Positions 8,914-17,841 of a stretch of DNA of 64,000 bases are shown in pieces. Origin of the DNA: Paeniglutamicibacter antarcticus. Lineage in GTDB: Bacteria > Actinomycetota > Actinomycetes > Actinomycetales > Micrococcaceae. Made by a program: the position numbers and the translations under genes. The stretch covers positions 1 through 64,000 of the forward strand of contig NZ_CZJT01000078.1 in assembly GCF_900010755.1 (NCBI RefSeq), in the 5' to 3' direction. The notes under the pieces were generated by a model, which had not been told where the DNA came from, ran no database searches, and worked only from the letters and a program-made list of their open reading frames with translations. Each line of letters starts with the position of its first letter. Position 1 is the first letter of the stretch.

Positions 8914-9171
8914 GGTCTCCCGATGCTAGCAGGGCAAAAAGTGCTCTGTCCCGGTGGTGTGATGTGGCAGATTTCGAAAGCAGAGTTCGTTTTGGGTGCG
9001 TTTCAGTCGCCCGGCCGTGTTTTATGTTTTCACCCGGTATTTACCTGTACCACTGCGTTTGCGCGAACACCTGGCGATCACGGAGGCACGCGCGTGGCCC
9101 GCGGCTCAAGCTGATGGGCCACGCGGGCGCCATCCAATGATCAACTATCGATCAGAAGGCGGATTCAGCCC

Positions 9172-9719
9172 ATGCTCTGGGGTTTGTTGCGCGTCTACCT
9201 CAAGCGCTACAGCAAATTGCCGATGGCCGTCGGATTCTTCCAGATGTCCCAGTCGATTGCCTCGTTGTTCCTGCCCAGCCTGAACGCGGACATCAGCGAC
9301 CATGGCATTGCCAAGGGGGACATCGGGCACATTTGGTCGGTGGGTGCCTTGTATTTCGGGGCAAAGACGGCCATGTCGCTGGGCCGCGACCTGCGTGGCG
9401 GCATCTTCCACAAGGTTGGCGAGTTCTCCGAACGTGAGGTGGCAAGCTTTGGTGCACCCACACCGATCACCCACACCACCAATGATGTGCAACAGGTCCA
9501 GAAGTTTGTGTTGATGGCCTGCACGATGTTCGTCTCCGCCCGATCCTTGCCGTTGGCGGTGTGATCCTGCCGCGGGCGGCTGTCAGCGTGGAACGCATCA
9601 AGGAAGTCGTGGACACCGAAACCACGGTGGTCATGCCAGAAAACGGCGTCACGCAGCTGACGGAATCCGGAAGCGTGCTTTTCGAGAATGATTTATTCTC
9701 CTACCCGCACGCCTGCCGG
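9172..9719 (+). pseudogene. Degraded ABC exporter subunit (fused membrane/ATPase type), with internal deletions
   Basis: The first frame (from 9172) encodes a clear N-terminus of a multidrug-type ABC half transporter: MLWGLLRVYLKRY, then the first membrane helix, LFLPSLNADI, and FGAKTAM-LGRDLRG-IFHKVGEFSEREV-FGAPTPITHTTNDVQQVQ. The second membrane helix between IWSVGAL and YFGAKTAM is missing. After CTMFVSA the frame breaks, and a second frame (from about 9561) resumes far downstream in the protein with PRAAVSVERIKEVVDTETTVV and ENDLFSYP, the start of the ATPase domain. About 190 residues of membrane domain and nearly all of the ATPase domain are gone. Clearly non-functional. The comparison is with the family as remembered. 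Confidence 0.8.
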
Positions 9720-9738
9720 TGGGGCGTGGATTCGGCCT

Positions 9739-9807
9739 GGGACGTGGTCCCAGGGGAGGCGGCCCGCCGGCGGAAAGGCCATGAACTTCGGCCCCAGCGC
9801 CCGATGA
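9739..9807 (+). pseudogene. Relic of the partner ABC exporter gene
   Basis: Right after the first relic the frame shifts into a Gly/Pro-rich run followed by ATG at 9781 reading MNFGPSAR and an immediate TGA (9805-9807). A glycine-rich leader ending in KAMNFGPSARRLL is typical of the N-terminus of the second subunit in these paired exporters (memory of the family). Only this short piece is recognisable; the following 160 bp show no coding signal. This supports loss of a former two-gene exporter operon. Confidence 0.5.
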
Positions 9808-9971
9808 GCAAAAGAGCGAGGGAGGGAGCCGCCAGCCCGAGGAACATCCGGGTTGCTCCCAGAAGTTAGCTGCGTGCCGGGGAAGCCGGAAAATACCTTG
9901 GCGGCCGCCCATCAGTGCCTGACGTTGTCCAAGACTACGCAGAAAACGCCTCAACGCCGCCGTTAACCAGC

Positions 9972-10018
9972 GATGCGCCCCGTATCCCGCCCGCTGAAGG
10001 GGGGAAACGGGGCGCATC
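9972..10018 (-). terminator. Terminator of the VanW-domain gene
   Basis: GATGCGCCCCGT and its exact complement ACGGGGCGCATC bracket an inner CCCGCCC/GGGGGG pairing, just 15 bp past the stop of the minus-strand gene. No T-run is evident, so the termination mode is uncertain. Confidence 0.6.
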
Positions 10019-10032
10019 CGGCTGCGACCGGG

Positions 10033-11808
10033 TCAGGGCTTTTTGCCGCAAATGACCTTGTTCCACGGCTGGTACGTCCAGGACTTGGTCTCCGCCGGAA
10101 GTGTCTTGTCCGCCGAGGTGCGCGTGCGCGTCACATTGATGGAGAAGCCCTTCTGGCCACCGCTTTCGGAAACGCAATTCTTGGCGGGGTTGTACGTGGT
10201 GGTCGGGTTGGTGAGGTTGTACTTGGCCGACGAGGTGGATCCGACGGTCCAGTACGGGGTGCTCCACAGGCGCGTGTGGACCTTGCCGCCACCGACCCAG
10301 GCCTCAATGAGTACCGCGTAGGGGGTGTTGTTTTTCCATGCCATGTCGACTTGGCCCTCCCAGAGGGTGGCCTCACGGCCTGCCGGGTAGCGATCGAACC
10401 AACGGCTGTGCGGCTTGTGCGTGATGTCGTCGTATCCGGCCAGGAAACCGGCGTTGTACATCTGGGTGGAGACCTGCGACAGGCCGCCGCCCACCGCCGA
10501 GGAGGAGAATCCGTTGACCACTACGCCGGAGTCGAAGTAGCCGTTGGCGGTGGTGATGGGGCCGAAAGCCTTCTCCAGGGAGAAGATTTCCCCGGGCATG
10601 ACGACCACGCCGTTCAGGCGCTTGGAGCCGGCATAGAGGTTCTTGGTGCGGACCGTGTCAGAGGCGGGGTACGGGGTGGAGAAATGGACGATTTCCTGCT
10701 TCACTCCCAAGGACTTTGCCTTCTCGGTGCTCAACGTCGGTTCCACGATGGTCAGCGAAACCTTGGCGGTGCGGTCTGCGTCCTTGCTTGCTGCGAGCAC
10801 CTTTTCTGCCAAGCCATCGGGGTCGATGGCCTTGCCGGTCTGCGACTCGATGACCTTGGGTGAGCCGCCGGCCAGCACTATCCGTGCGTCCTTGGCGGTG
10901 GACTTGAAGCCGTCGGAACGTGCAGCGGCCGCGGCAACGAGCGCGTCGGTTTCAAGTTTCATGCCGACCTTGTCACCCTCGAAGGTGAACGATGCGGCGC
11001 CTGCAAGCTGCGCGGGGGTCAAGCTGGCGCTTGAAGTCCCATCGGTGAGCTTGATGGGTCCGGCAACCAGCGGTTCAACTGTTTCGGTGAGGAACGTGTT
11101 GAAGGTTTCGGCAGAAATCTTCGGTTCCAGCTTGGTGACCGGCAGTTCGATGGCGCCCTGGGGTGCAAACCAGCTAGTGGAGACCGTCTTGAGTGCCGAC
11201 TCAAGGTCGACTTCGATTCCGGTGACGGGCTTGGTCAGTACCGGCCGGTCGGCCTCGAAGGCCAGCTTGCCCTCGGCGGTGGCCGTGGCGAACTTGGGGG
11301 CGAGGGCTTCAATGCCGCTGCGCAGCTTGGCGTCGTCGATGGTGAACTTGGGCTCAACTGCCAGTTTGCCGGTGGTTCGCTCCAGCAAGGTGGCCGGATT
11401 CAGCGTGAAACCTGTCAACCCGTCAAGCGTTGCATCCACGTCGAGGCCCAGGCCGGCCTTGGCCGGATCGAGCGTTTGGGTCTTGTCGCCCACCGTGAGA
11501 TTCACCGGCTCCGCGGCAAGTGGCTTCAATTTGGTTTCCAGGACTTGGTGTGCGGCCTCGGGGGAGAGCGAACCGATGTCGATGCCGTGGACCGTGGTGT
11601 TCGCCGGGATTTGCGCACCAACGAAGGCTGCGGCTCCCGCGTAAAGGCCGCACGCGAGCAGGACGGAGGCCCCGGTGATGTACCAACCGCGACGAGATTT
11701 TCCTTGGCGACCGCGCTTCACGTGGTCAACTTCTTCACTGAGCAAAACGTCTGTTTCTCTTCCATCGAGGGCACGGGAGCAACCCGTGTTGTCAGGGGGC
11801 GGATGCAC
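10033..11808 (-). CDS. VanW family protein with peptidoglycan-binding repeats
   Basis: A 591-residue protein with a short basic cytoplasmic start, one membrane anchor (about 44-66) and a large outside part. Residues about 75-320 hold two copies of the peptidoglycan-binding-4 type domain (for example VNLTVGDKTQTLDPAKAGLGLDVD split across the first). The C-terminal third is a VanW domain with FSTPYPASDTVRTKN, PGEIFSLEKAFGP, GGGLSQVSTQMYNA and HSRWFDRYPAGREATL. Such proteins sit at the cell wall; VanW domains have been linked to glycopeptide resistance clusters but their chemistry is unknown. Start uncertain: an internal start after residue 30 would keep all domains. It stands alone and is divergent from nothing; serB lies upstream on the same strand. 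Confidence 0.88.
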   Translation of the reverse strand: MHPPPDNTGCSRALDGRETDVLLSEEVDHVKRGRQGKSRRGWYITGASVLLACGLYAGAAAFVGAQIPANTTVHGIDIGSLSPEAAHQVLETKLKPLAAEPVNLTVGDKTQTLDPAKAGLGLDVDATLDGLTGFTLNPATLLERTTGKLAVEPKFTIDDAKLRSGIEALAPKFATATAEGKLAFEADRPVLTKPVTGIEVDLESALKTVSTSWFAPQGAIELPVTKLEPKISAETFNTFLTETVEPLVAGPIKLTDGTSSASLTPAQLAGAASFTFEGDKVGMKLETDALVAAAAARSDGFKSTAKDARIVLAGGSPKVIESQTGKAIDPDGLAEKVLAASKDADRTAKVSLTIVEPTLSTEKAKSLGVKQEIVHFSTPYPASDTVRTKNLYAGSKRLNGVVVMPGEIFSLEKAFGPITTANGYFDSGVVVNGFSSSAVGGGLSQVSTQMYNAGFLAGYDDITHKPHSRWFDRYPAGREATLWEGQVDMAWKNNTPYAVLIEAWVGGGKVHTRLWSTPYWTVGSTSSAKYNLTNPTTTYNPAKNCVSESGGQKGFSINVTRTRTSADKTLPAETKSWTYQPWNKVICGKKP

Positions 11809-11889
11809 AACAAAGTAGTCAACCGACTATTGAATCCTACCGCCATGCTCTAATCGCCGGAGTAAATATCCCGGTTTCGGGGCAAATTG

Positions 11890-12798
11890 TTATTCGATTC
11901 CCACCAAGTTCACTATTACGTCGAGCCGCGGAATGTCGATCCTGGCATCGGCTGCATCGCGCAGGGCCGGCTTTGCGTTGAACGCGACACCCAGTCCGGC
12001 GGCCCCGACCATGTCAAGGTCGTTGGCCCCGTCGCCCGCGGCAATGGTGTGCTCGATGCCCAGGCCCAGCTGATCGGCCCAAGCGCGCAACATGGTTTCC
12101 TTGTGGGCGCGGTCAACCACCTGGCCGTTAACGGTGCCGGTCAGCTTGCCGTCCTCGATGCCCAGGTCGTTGGCGCAGGCGAAGTCAAGGCCCAGCTCGG
12201 CGGCCAGCGGGTCAAGGATCTGCGCGAAGCCGCCGGAAACGACGCCCACATGGTGGCCGGCCGCCTTGAAGGCCGCAATGAGTTCCCGGGCGCCGTCGCT
12301 GAGCTCGATGGTGGCGCGGACCTTTTCAATGACCGAGGCATCCAGCCCTTCGAGGGTCTTGACCCGGGCGTGCAGCGACTGGGCGAAATCGAGTTCCCCG
12401 CGCATGGCGGCCTCGGTCACGGCGGCGACCTCCGCCTCGCGGCCCGCATGGGCCGCCAGCAGTTCAATGACTTCCTGCTTGATCAGCGTGGAATCCACGT
12501 CCATGACCAGCAACTTCTTGGGGGCGTGGAGCAGTTCGGCCGACACCACGGCAATGCTCTGGGCGCGAATCGCAGAGTCCTGGGAGCGTGCATTGTGGCC
12601 ATCGAGCGGGTTGACCAGTGCCCTGAGTTGGCGGACCGAACCCGAAACTTCCCAACGTGCCCCGCTGCGGCCCTCGGCCTCGAACGGCTTCTCGCTGATC
12701 ACGCGGTGGCCGGCGGCCTCAAGCGTGGAACGGAGTCTTGCCGGCTCAACCGGGTGTTGGGCAGCTGAATGGAACACAATGAAGGCTGTGGGATGCAT
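11890..12798 (-). CDS. serB: Phosphoserine phosphatase SerB
   Basis: A 302-residue HAD-superfamily phosphatase that makes L-serine from phosphoserine. The HAD core shows the nucleophile motif DVDSTLI (about 100-106), the Ser motif VVSGGFAQI, Lys in VDRAHKETML and the Mg-binding GDGANDLDM, followed by GVAFNAKPALRDAAD. The N-terminal 90 residues form the ACT-like domain often found in SerB. ATG start at 12798, divergent from the ABC ATPase gene across 142 bp. Length and motif order fit SerB of actinobacteria. Confidence 0.93.
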   Translation of the reverse strand: MHPTAFIVFHSAAQHPVEPARLRSTLEAAGHRVISEKPFEAEGRSGARWEVSGSVRQLRALVNPLDGHNARSQDSAIRAQSIAVVSAELLHAPKKLLVMDVDSTLIKQEVIELLAAHAGREAEVAAVTEAAMRGELDFAQSLHARVKTLEGLDASVIEKVRATIELSDGARELIAAFKAAGHHVGVVSGGFAQILDPLAAELGLDFACANDLGIEDGKLTGTVNGQVVDRAHKETMLRAWADQLGLGIEHTIAAGDGANDLDMVGAAGLGVAFNAKPALRDAADARIDIPRLDVIVNLVGIE

Positions 12799-12940
12799 GG
12801 GTTACATTCTCCCGGCACAGGGGCGTTCTGCCCAAAAATGGTCGTCGAATGTTGCAGCGCCAAGGATTTGGCAGTGTGTGATGCGTCAAACCGGCGCTTC
12901 GGTTGGGTCAAATCCCCGTGGCTGGCCTAATGTTTTACCC

Positions 12941-13726
12941 ATGAATGAAGTGCTGGGCCTGGCCGACGTCTGCGTTGTACGCGGGCGCAAAGATCTACTG
13001 ACCGACATCAACTGGCAGGTAAAAGAGGGTGAACGATGGGTTGTCCTTGGACCCAACGGCGCCGGAAAAACCACGCTGCTGCAAATCGCGGGTGCGCGCA
13101 TCCATCCCACGCGCGGTGTTGTCGGTATCCTCGGGGAGGTGATGGGCGCCGTTGACGTCTTTGAGCTGCGTCCGCGCATCGGACTGTCCTCCGCGGCCCT
13201 GGCCAACCACATCCCGGAAAACGAGACAGTGCTCAACGTGGTCCTCACCGCGTCCTACGGCATGACCGGGCGCTGGCGCGAGGCCTACGAGAAGCTCGAC
13301 GAGCGACGTGCCTTCCAGCTGCTGCACGACTGGGGCATGTCCACCATGATCAACCGCAAGTTCGCCACCCTCTCCGAGGGTGAACGCAAGCGCGTACAGA
13401 TTGCCCGGGCGCTGATGACCGACCCCGAATTCCTGTTGCTGGACGAACCCGGTGCAGGCCTTGACCTTGCTGGCCGCGAGGACCTGGTGGCACGGTTGAG
13501 TGAACTGGCCAACGACGAGGAAGCACCGGCCATGGTGCTGGTCACCCACCACCTGGAAGAGGTCCCGCCGGGCTTCACCCACGCACTGCTGCTGCGAGAT
13601 GGCAACCTGGTGGCCGGCGGCCCGATCACCGAGACCCTCACGGAGGAAAACCTCTCGGAAACCTTCGCCATGCCACTGGCTGTGCGCGTAGAGAACGGCC
13701 GTTACTCGGCCGTCGCCAAGCACTAG
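12941..13726 (+). CDS. ABC transporter ATP-binding protein (single cassette)
   Basis: A 261-residue ATPase with Walker A GPNGAGKTT (about 37-45), an unusual signature LSEGERKRV in place of LSGGQ, Walker B FLLLDEPGAGLD and the switch histidine in VLVTHHLEEVP. The start is ATG 12941, because the open frame upstream is the shadow of serB. It is first in a plus-strand run: a TSUP permease starts 14 bp later and a SpoU methyltransferase follows. No cognate membrane subunit is adjacent, and the closest resemblance is to the ModF/PhnC-like stand-alone ATPases of actinobacteria. Transport substrate unknown. Confidence 0.88.
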   Translation: MNEVLGLADVCVVRGRKDLLTDINWQVKEGERWVVLGPNGAGKTTLLQIAGARIHPTRGVVGILGEVMGAVDVFELRPRIGLSSAALANHIPENETVLNVVLTASYGMTGRWREAYEKLDERRAFQLLHDWGMSTMINRKFATLSEGERKRVQIARALMTDPEFLLLDEPGAGLDLAGREDLVARLSELANDEEAPAMVLVTHHLEEVPPGFTHALLLRDGNLVAGGPITETLTEENLSETFAMPLAVRVENGRYSAVAKH

Positions 13727-13740
13727 CTCCGGGCCCCGGG

Positions 13741-14544
13741 GTGGAGTTCTGGCGCGAACTGGTCATTTTTGTTGCCGGCCTGTGGGCAGGCACCATCAAC
13801 ACCATCGTGGGCTCGGGAACCCTGGTGACCTTCCCGGTGCTGGTGGCCCTGGGCTTCGCGCCGGTCAACGCGGTGGTTTCCAACGCGATGGGCCTGGTGG
13901 CCGGTGGGTTCTCCGGTGCCTGGGGGTACCGGCGGGAGGCCGCCAGCGTGGGCGGCACGCTGCTCAAGCTGATCCCGGTCTCGCTGGCCGGCGGGCTGAT
14001 CGGCGCCTACCTGCTGCTGCACCTGCCCGAATCGGTCTTCACCTACGTGGCCCCGGTGCTGATTGTGGTGGCACTGACCCTGGTGATCTTCCAGCCCCGG
14101 CTCTCGGCCTGGGCCAAGAAACGCCAGGCTGTCAGCGTCGGGGTTGACCCCCAGGAAGCAAACCAGGCCAGGATTTCCCCGCTGCTGTATGTGCTGGTGT
14201 TCCTCATCGGCATCTACGGAGGTTACTTCACCGCAGCGCAGGGCATCTTGCTGATGAGCGTGTTCGGGGTGTTCCTGCACGCCTCGCTGCAGCAGTCCAA
14301 CGCGATCAAGGTGATCCTGACCCTGGTGGTGAACCTTGTCGCAGCGATCTCCTACCTGATCTTCGCCCCCGAACGCATCCACTGGCCGGTGGTCATCCTG
14401 ATTGCCGTGGGCTCGTTGATCGGCGGGTTCATTGGCGCCAAGGTGGGACGCAAGCTTTCCCCGGGCTGGTTGCGCACTGTCATCGTGGTCCTTGGCCTGG
14501 TGGCGCTTGCCAACATGGTCGCCCAACTTTTCACCGGAGCCTGA
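13741..14544 (+). CDS. TSUP family permease (TauE/SafE-like)
   Basis: A 267-residue membrane protein with about eight hydrophobic helices in two related halves, typical of the TauE/SafE (TSUP) family that carries sulfite, organosulfonates or other anions. The N-terminal half has GLWAGTINTIVGSGTLVTFP (15-34) and NAVVSNAMGLVAGG; the second half has GGYFTAAQGILLMSVFG and LIGGFIGAKVGRKLSP. GTG start. It is flanked by the ABC ATPase (14 bp upstream) and a methyltransferase (starting one base after its stop), so probably co-transcribed. Substrate not predictable. Confidence 0.88.
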   Translation: MEFWRELVIFVAGLWAGTINTIVGSGTLVTFPVLVALGFAPVNAVVSNAMGLVAGGFSGAWGYRREAASVGGTLLKLIPVSLAGGLIGAYLLLHLPESVFTYVAPVLIVVALTLVIFQPRLSAWAKKRQAVSVGVDPQEANQARISPLLYVLVFLIGIYGGYFTAAQGILLMSVFGVFLHASLQQSNAIKVILTLVVNLVAAISYLIFAPERIHWPVVILIAVGSLIGGFIGAKVGRKLSPGWLRTVIVVLGLVALANMVAQLFTGA

Positions 14545-14545
14545 A

Positions 14546-15403
14546 ATGAGCCAAAAAACACCAGCAGACATCGCCGCCTGGCGCACGCGATTGGGGGAGC
14601 GGCTGGTGGCCGTCGAGGATGCCACCGACCCGCGGGTCTCCGACTACGTGGCGCTTTCCGATGCTGCACTGCGCCAGCGCACCGACCCCGAACACGGGCG
14701 CTACATCGCCGAAAGTTCCAAGGTGTTGCGTCGGGCGCTGGCCGCCGGACATGTGCCGCGCTCGTTCTTCATGGCAGCCAAGTGGCTCGAATCCCTGGCC
14801 GACGTCTTTGAGCAATACCCGGAGGTTCCGATCTTCGCCGGCGCAGACGCGGTGCTCGAATCGATCACCGGTTTCCATCTGCACCGCGGCGCACTGGCCG
14901 CCATGAACCGGCCCGAACCGTTGAGCCTCGATCAGGTCCTGCCCACCGCCAAGCGGGTGGCGATCCTCGAGGACATCGTGGACCACACCAACCTGGGGGC
15001 GATCTTCCGATCGGCCGCGGCCCTGGGCATCGATGTTGTGTTGATCACCCCGCGCTGCGCCGACCCGCTGTACCGCCGGGCCATCCGGGTGTCCATGGGT
15101 GCTGTGTTCCAGGTGCCCTGGGTCCGGTTGGCTTCCTGGCCCGATGACGTTGAGGTGCTGCGCGCAGCCGGCTTCGACATCGCCGCCATGGAACTGACGC
15201 CCCATTCGCAGGGTATCGACGATGTTGCCGCCATGAACAGCGGGAAACTCGCGCTGATCCTGGGCACCGAGGGCGCCGGCGTCAGCGAAGCGGCACTGCA
15301 GCTGGCCGATCGCACGGTGATGATCCCGATGCGACCGGGCGTCGATTCGCTGAACGTTGCCGCGGCCTCTGCCGTTGCTTTTTGGGAGCTTCGCGCCCGC
15401 TGA
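14546..15403 (+). CDS. SpoU/TrmH family RNA 2'-O-methyltransferase
   Basis: A 285-residue SPOUT-class enzyme that transfers a methyl group from S-adenosylmethionine to ribose 2'-OH in RNA. N-terminal residues 1-105 form a substrate-binding domain; the knotted C-terminal domain shows the three motifs in order: [20 protein letters not shown] (motif 1), [11 protein letters not shown] (motif 2) and [19 protein letters not shown] (motif 3). ATG start one base after the TSUP stop, in a CTGAAATGAG junction. Target (tRNA or 23S rRNA) cannot be told by eye. Confidence 0.9.
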   Translation: MSQKTPADIAAWRTRLGERLVAVEDATDPRVSDYVALSDAALRQRTDPEHGRYIAESSKVLRRALAAGHVPRSFFMAAKWLESLADVFEQYPEVPIFAGADAVLESITGFHLHRGALAAMNRPEPLSLDQVLPTAKRVAILEDIVDHTNLGAIFRSAAALGIDVVLITPRCADPLYRRAIRVSMGAVFQVPWVRLASWPDDVEVLRAAGFDIAAMELTPHSQGIDDVAAMNSGKLALILGTEGAGVSEAALQLADRTVMIPMRPGVDSLNVAAASAVAFWELRAR

Positions 15404-15435
15404 TCCGCAGGCAACAGGCGGGCTTCCCATTTCAG

Positions 15436-15466
15436 TTGGAATTTCCTGGGGCGCCTCCGCTATACT
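15436..15466 (+). promoter_or_regulatory. Putative promoter of rpmE2
   Basis: TTGGAA (15436-15441) and TATACT (15461-15466) are separated by 19 bp, a sigma-A-like arrangement with a good -10. It leaves an untranslated leader of roughly 80 bases before rpmE2. I looked for a Zur-type palindrome, expected for zinc-regulated L31, and saw none. Confidence 0.4.
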
Positions 15467-15554
15467 TGAATGTCGGCTTCGTGACCTCACGCGCCGGTTT
15501 GACGCAAATTTTGGTCGCTGGCAAAATCCAGTGACGCGAACAAAGGCTTATAGC

Positions 15555-15812
15555 ATGAAGGCTAACACCCACCCGCAGTACAACGACATCGTGTTCAACG
15601 ACCTTGCCTCCGGCGAGAAGTTCTTGACCCGTTCGACCGCCAACAGCAAGAAGACCATCGAGTGGGAAGACGGCAATACCTACCCGGTCATCGACGTCGA
15701 AATCTCCGCAGCTTCGCACCCGTTCTACACGGGCAAGCAGCGCATCATGGACTCGGCCGGCCGCGTCGAGCGCTTCAACGCTCGTTTCAAGGGCTTCGGC
15801 GGCAAGAAGTAA
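15555..15812 (+). CDS. rpmE2: Ribosomal protein L31 type B (zinc-free)
   Basis: An 85-residue protein beginning [16 protein letters not shown] with the family features [10 protein letters not shown], the acidic [20 protein letters not shown] and the end [17 protein letters not shown]. It contains no cysteine at all, so it is the zinc-independent B form that replaces the zinc-binding L31 in the 50S subunit under zinc shortage. ATG start. It has its own putative promoter and its own terminator, so it is a single-gene unit. Confidence 0.95.
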   Translation: MKANTHPQYNDIVFNDLASGEKFLTRSTANSKKTIEWEDGNTYPVIDVEISAASHPFYTGKQRIMDSAGRVERFNARFKGFGGKK

Positions 15813-15830
15813 TTCTTCGCCTTCACGCCT

Positions 15831-15865
15831 GCAACGGGATCCTCCTGATGGGAGGGTCCCGTTGC
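15831..15865 (+). terminator. rpmE2 terminator
   Basis: GCAACGGGA-T-CCTCC pairs with GGAGG-G-TCCCGTTGC over a five-base loop (TGATG), with one T-G wobble, then TGTTT. It starts 18 bp after the rpmE2 stop. Confidence 0.88.
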
Positions 15866-15923
15866 TGTTTAACCAGACACTCGGTTTCGCGCGCGGCGGT
15901 TGCCGCCGCATAGGATGGTAGCC

Positions 15924-16991
15924 ATGGATCTGGGCTACACGCATCACGGTGAATACAAGGTTGTCGGCGGCAAGTTGGTGGTTGTCGACCTGAGGGTTGT
16001 TGACGGCGCAATTGCCGCGGCATCGATCAACGGGGATTTCTTCCTGGAGCCCGACGAGGCCCTCGCGGACCTGAATGCGGCGCTCATCGGTCTGCCGGTG
16101 AACGTCGAGCACTCGGTGATCCGCGAAGCAGTGGTTTCCGGGGTGCGCCCCGACGCTGTGATGTTCGGCTTCGATGCGGATGCCGTGGCACGGGTGGTCC
16201 GCCGGGCGCTGGGCCACGCAACCACCTGGGCAGACCACCAGTGGCAGGTCATCGGCCCCTCGATCCTGCCGATTGCCGAAAATGTGGCCCTCGATGAGGT
16301 CATCGCCCGCCAGGTTGCCGCCGGCACCCGCCCGCCGACCCTGCGTTTCTGGGACTGGAAAGACTCCGGAGTCGTCATCGGCTCCTTCCAATCCTTGCGC
16401 AACGAGGTTGACGCCGCGGCCGCGGCCGCCCATGGCATCCAGGTGGTGCGCCGGATCAGCGGCGGCGGGGCCATGTTCATGGAGGCCGGCAACTGCATCA
16501 CCTATTCGCTGTACCTGCCCGGTTCCCTGGTGGACGGCATGAGCTTCGCCGATTCCTACCCGTTCCTTGACACCTGGACCATGGAGGCGCTGGCTTCGAT
16601 CGGCATCAAGGCGCACTACAAACCGTTGAATGACATTGCCACCGATACAGGCAAGATCGGCGGGGCCGCACAGAAACGGCTGGCCGGCGGCGTGGTGCTG
16701 CACCACGTGACCATGAGCTATGACATCGATGCCGAAAAGATGGTGCAGGTGTTGCGCATCGGCCGCGAAAAGATCTCCGACAAGGGCATCACCTCGGCGG
16801 TCAAGCGCGTGGATCCGCTCAAGCGCCAGGCCCACATGAGCCGCCTTGAACTGATCGACACGATGATCTCCGTGTTTGCCGCCAAGTACGCAGCGGGCTC
16901 CGCGCAGCTGGATGCAGACACCCTTGAGGCTGCACGGGTGTTGGCCATCGAGAAGTTCTCCACCGAGGAATGGACCGCGCGGGTTCCCTAG
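15924..16991 (+). CDS. lplA: Lipoate-protein ligase A family, accessory domain in front
   Basis: A 355-residue enzyme that attaches lipoate or octanoate to lipoyl domains. The ligase domain occupies the C-terminal two thirds with RFWDWKDSGVVIGSFQS, VVRRISGGGAMFME and the catalytic lysine in DTGKIGGAAQKRLAGGVVLHH. The first 95 residues (KLVVVDLRVVDGAI, FFLEPDEALADLNAALIGLP) resemble the accessory domain that follows the ligase domain in E. coli LplA, so the domain order here is permuted. Start chosen as ATG 15924 with AGGATGG six bases upstream; ATG 15915 and TTG 15900 are also in frame. Ends convergent with the mtn-luxS operon over a shared hairpin. Confidence 0.88.
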   Translation: MDLGYTHHGEYKVVGGKLVVVDLRVVDGAIAAASINGDFFLEPDEALADLNAALIGLPVNVEHSVIREAVVSGVRPDAVMFGFDADAVARVVRRALGHATTWADHQWQVIGPSILPIAENVALDEVIARQVAAGTRPPTLRFWDWKDSGVVIGSFQSLRNEVDAAAAAAHGIQVVRRISGGGAMFMEAGNCITYSLYLPGSLVDGMSFADSYPFLDTWTMEALASIGIKAHYKPLNDIATDTGKIGGAAQKRLAGGVVLHHVTMSYDIDAEKMVQVLRIGREKISDKGITSAVKRVDPLKRQAHMSRLELIDTMISVFAAKYAAGSAQLDADTLEAARVLAIEKFSTEEWTARVP

Positions 16992-17007
16992 CACCCCGTC
17001 TTAAACC

Positions 17008-17052
17008 CGCGAGCCGGGCGCCCTGGAGAATTCCCAGGGTGCCCGGCTCGCG
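17008..17052. terminator. Bidirectional hairpin between lplA and mtn
   Basis: A 19-base stem CGCGAGCCGGGCGCCCTGG / CCAGGGTGCCCGGCTCGCG with a single G-T wobble and a seven-base loop lies between the convergent lplA (plus) and mtn (minus) stops. No long T-run on either side; the very stable stem makes termination from both directions likely. Confidence 0.75.
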
Positions 17053-17070
17053 GCGTTCGTGCAGGTTTTG

Positions 17071-17841
17071 CTAGGACGTTGCCGTTGCTGCTGCCACGCG
17101 CGGGGCGCCGGCAGCTTGCCAGGCAGCCAGGACCGCAGCCACGACTTCGGTGGAGCGTTCGGCCGCGTCATCGACATGGGTCAGGAAGTCGGCATCGGAG
17201 GCCGGACCGCACAGATCGGAGATCCCGCGGATGGCCAGGAACGGTGCGTTGAAGGACCTGGCGGTCTGGGCGATGGCCGAAGACTCCATGTCGGTGGCCA
17301 GGACACCATCGAACAGGTCCTTGATGACGGCGGCGCGTTCGTGGCCGACGAACGCGTAGCTGGAAACGATCAGGCCGCGGTGCACGGTGGGCACCATGCC
17401 GTAACCGGGAGTGCCAAAGTCACTGGCATCGAGCAGGAACCGGGGTGCCGGGTAGCTGGCGGGCATACCCGGGACCTGGCCGAGCACATATCCGAAGGCG
17501 CGTGCGTCGGCATCCGCATTGATGTTCACGGTGCCAACCACCACGTCGCCAACCCGCACCGAATCGCCAAGGCCCCCGGCGGTGCCCGCGCTAATCACCA
17601 GTGGGGCCGGGGCATCCGCATCCTGGGAAGCAGCGCGCAGCAGCGCCGCGGTCACCGCGCCCGCTGCATTGACCAAGCCGATGCCGCCCCTGACGAAGAG
17701 CGTGTTCAGGCCATTGAGCACGCCGAGGCGCTGGACCGAGTTGCCGACGCCCTCCGGTTCACCGACATCGGTTGCGCGCTGGAGGAACGGGATGATTTCC
17801 TCTTCCATCGCGGCGACGATGATCACGTCAATGGCGCTCAC
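17071..17841 (-). CDS. mtn: 5'-methylthioadenosine/S-adenosylhomocysteine nucleosidase
   Basis: A 256-residue nucleosidase that removes adenine from S-adenosylhomocysteine or methylthioadenosine. It shows the N-terminal AAMEEEI with catalytic glutamate near residue 13, SAGTAGGLG and the conserved [13 protein letters not shown] with the catalytic aspartate, then RGISDLCG. Start GTG 17841 overlaps the luxS stop in a GTGA, so both are translated from one mRNA; the longer open frame upstream reads into luxS in another frame. Together with LuxS it forms the two-step route from S-adenosylhomocysteine to homocysteine and DPD. Confidence 0.9.
   Translation of the reverse strand: MSAIDVIIVAAMEEEIIPFLQRATDVGEPEGVGNSVQRLGVLNGLNTLFVRGGIGLVNAAGAVTAALLRAASQDADAPAPLVISAGTAGGLGDSVRVGDVVVGTVNINADADARAFGYVLGQVPGMPASYPAPRFLLDASDFGTPGYGMVPTVHRGLIVSSYAFVGHERAAVIKDLFDGVLATDMESSAIAQTARSFNAPFLAIRGISDLCGPASDADFLTHVDDAAERSTEVVAAVLAAWQAAGAPRVAAATATS

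Noticed and set aside
15404..15554. Zur box controlling rpmE2
   Set aside because: Zinc control is usual for type-B L31, but no AT-rich palindrome of the Zur type could be found in the leader.
15432..16994. Very long minus-strand open frame opposite lplA and rpmE2 (520 codons); similar antisense frames at 519-1592, 1843-3168, 47635-48972 and 56987-58387
   Set aside because: These lie opposite clear genes; their translations are His/Gly/Arg-rich with no domains, as expected from the mirror of GC-rich codons.
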